A DNA stretch of 64,000 nt from Hephaestia sp. MAHUQ-44. GTDB lineage: Bacteria; Pseudomonadota; Alphaproteobacteria; Sphingomonadales; Sphingomonadaceae. The stretch is taken from assembly GCF_023806085.1 (NCBI RefSeq), contig NZ_JAMSLX010000003.1, forward strand, positions 62,001 to 126,000, given 5' to 3'. Each line of letters starts with the position of its first letter. The first letter of the stretch is position 1. Position numbers and translations under genes: made by a program. The notes beneath the pieces are model-generated. The model did not search any database. It saw nothing but the letters and a program-made list of their open reading frames with translations, and was not told the origin of the DNA. Shown piece after piece: positions 63,681 through 64,000 of this stretch.

Positions 63681-64000
63681 ATGCCTCCGGTCGCTACTAT
63701 CACCCGCTCGTTTCGTCCCCTGCTCGCCGCATCGCTGCTGGCGCTCGCAGCTTGCGGCGGGAGCGGCAAGGATGCCGGGCGCGGCATGGCAGGGCAGCAA
63801 ACCCCCGAGGTCGGCTATGTCGTCATGCAGCCGACGCAGGCGCCGCTGACCACCGAACTTGCCGGGCGCACATCGGCGTATAAATCGTCCGAGGTCCGCC
63901 CGCAGGTCACCGGGCTCATCACCCGGCGCTATTTCACCGAAGGCGCGATCGTGCGCCAGGGCGAGCCGCTGTATCAGATCGACCCCCGGCTCTATCGCGC
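63681..64000 (+). CDS. RND efflux periplasmic adaptor (5' part, runs off the window)
   Basis: The first 106 residues of an AcrA/MexA-type membrane-fusion protein. It has a lipoprotein signal (LLAASLLALAAC, Cys near 25) and then the conserved barrel/lipoyl entry VMQPTQAPLTTELAGRTSAYKSSEVRPQVTGLITRRYFTEGAIVRQGEPLYQIDPRLY. It would link an inner-membrane RND pump to a TolC-type channel. The ATG at 63681 follows GAGGATTGCCTCC. The pump gene is expected just outside the window. Confidence 0.92.
   Translation, partial: MPPVATITRSFRPLLAASLLALAACGGSGKDAGRGMAGQQTPEVGYVVMQPTQAPLTTELAGRTSAYKSSEVRPQVTGLITRRYFTEGAIVRQGEPLYQIDPRLYR

Overview
The window is GC-rich, densely coded chromosomal DNA from an alphaproteobacterium, most likely Sphingomonas or a close sphingomonad. 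The pointers are a pcm-tolC-popZ(DUF2497)-valS gene order, several TonB-dependent receptors, an alphaproteobacterial type LexA box (GTTA-N7-GTTC) before dinB, many genes overlapping as ATGA/GTGA, and short intergenic palindromic repeats of the kind common in sphingomonads. No prophage, plasmid, CRISPR or rRNA signal was seen. The one clear mobile element is an IS5-family copy at 29.5-30.6 kb.

Layout. 0-0.7 kb: 5' part of an AI-2E family membrane protein. 0.8-9.6 kb: an acyl-CoA catabolic cluster (acyl-CoA synthetase divergent from a hydratase/dehydrogenase fusion, then an amidase, two dissimilar acyl-CoA dehydrogenases and a TesB thioesterase). 9.6-14.5 kb: GH130-like protein, alpha/beta hydrolase, SelO, AstD. 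14.7-17.7 kb: bioF-bioD-bioA joined by 4-nt overlaps. 17.9-21.5 kb: glutathione transferase, secreted EF-hand protein, OmpR/histidine kinase pair. 21.6-29.5 kb: two tandem DUF4139 proteins, dinB with a probable SOS box, a JmjC/cupin protein, an HSL-type esterase, RppH and a DUF481 outer-membrane protein. 29.5-30.6 kb: the IS with a small cargo ORF. 30.8-36 kb: M20 hydrolase-astA-astB and gdhA, which with astD at 13.1 kb form most of an arginine-to-glutamate succinyl pathway. 36.3-41.5 kb: diguanylate cyclase, tRNA-Arg, lipoprotein, GNAT, HemB, lipid kinase. 41.6-47.1 kb: valS, popZ-like, tolC and pcm on the minus strand. 47.3-61.5 kb: a cell-surface block of tRNA-Cys, a FecI/FecR/TonB-receptor set, a large autotransporter, a second TonB receptor, a lipoprotein gamma-glutamyltranspeptidase and a two-component pair. 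61.5-64 kb: aldo/keto reductase, a secreted protein with two PRC-like repeats, and the start of an RND efflux adaptor.

Most notable observations: (i) a palindromic REPIN-like repeat lies in frame inside valS and adds about 38 residues to the catalytic region; (ii) the IS5-family element carries about 340 bp with a small ORF between its transposase leader and its right inverted repeat, while its transposase has an in-frame stop; (iii) a long hairpin covers the Shine-Dalgarno of a TonB receptor gene; (iv) the right arms of two intergenic repeats provide the ribosome-binding sites of the next genes, and another repeat provides a stop codon; (v) the two acyl-CoA dehydrogenases look like the catalytic and non-catalytic halves of a heteromeric enzyme. 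All functions are inferred from sequence reading alone; no database search was possible.
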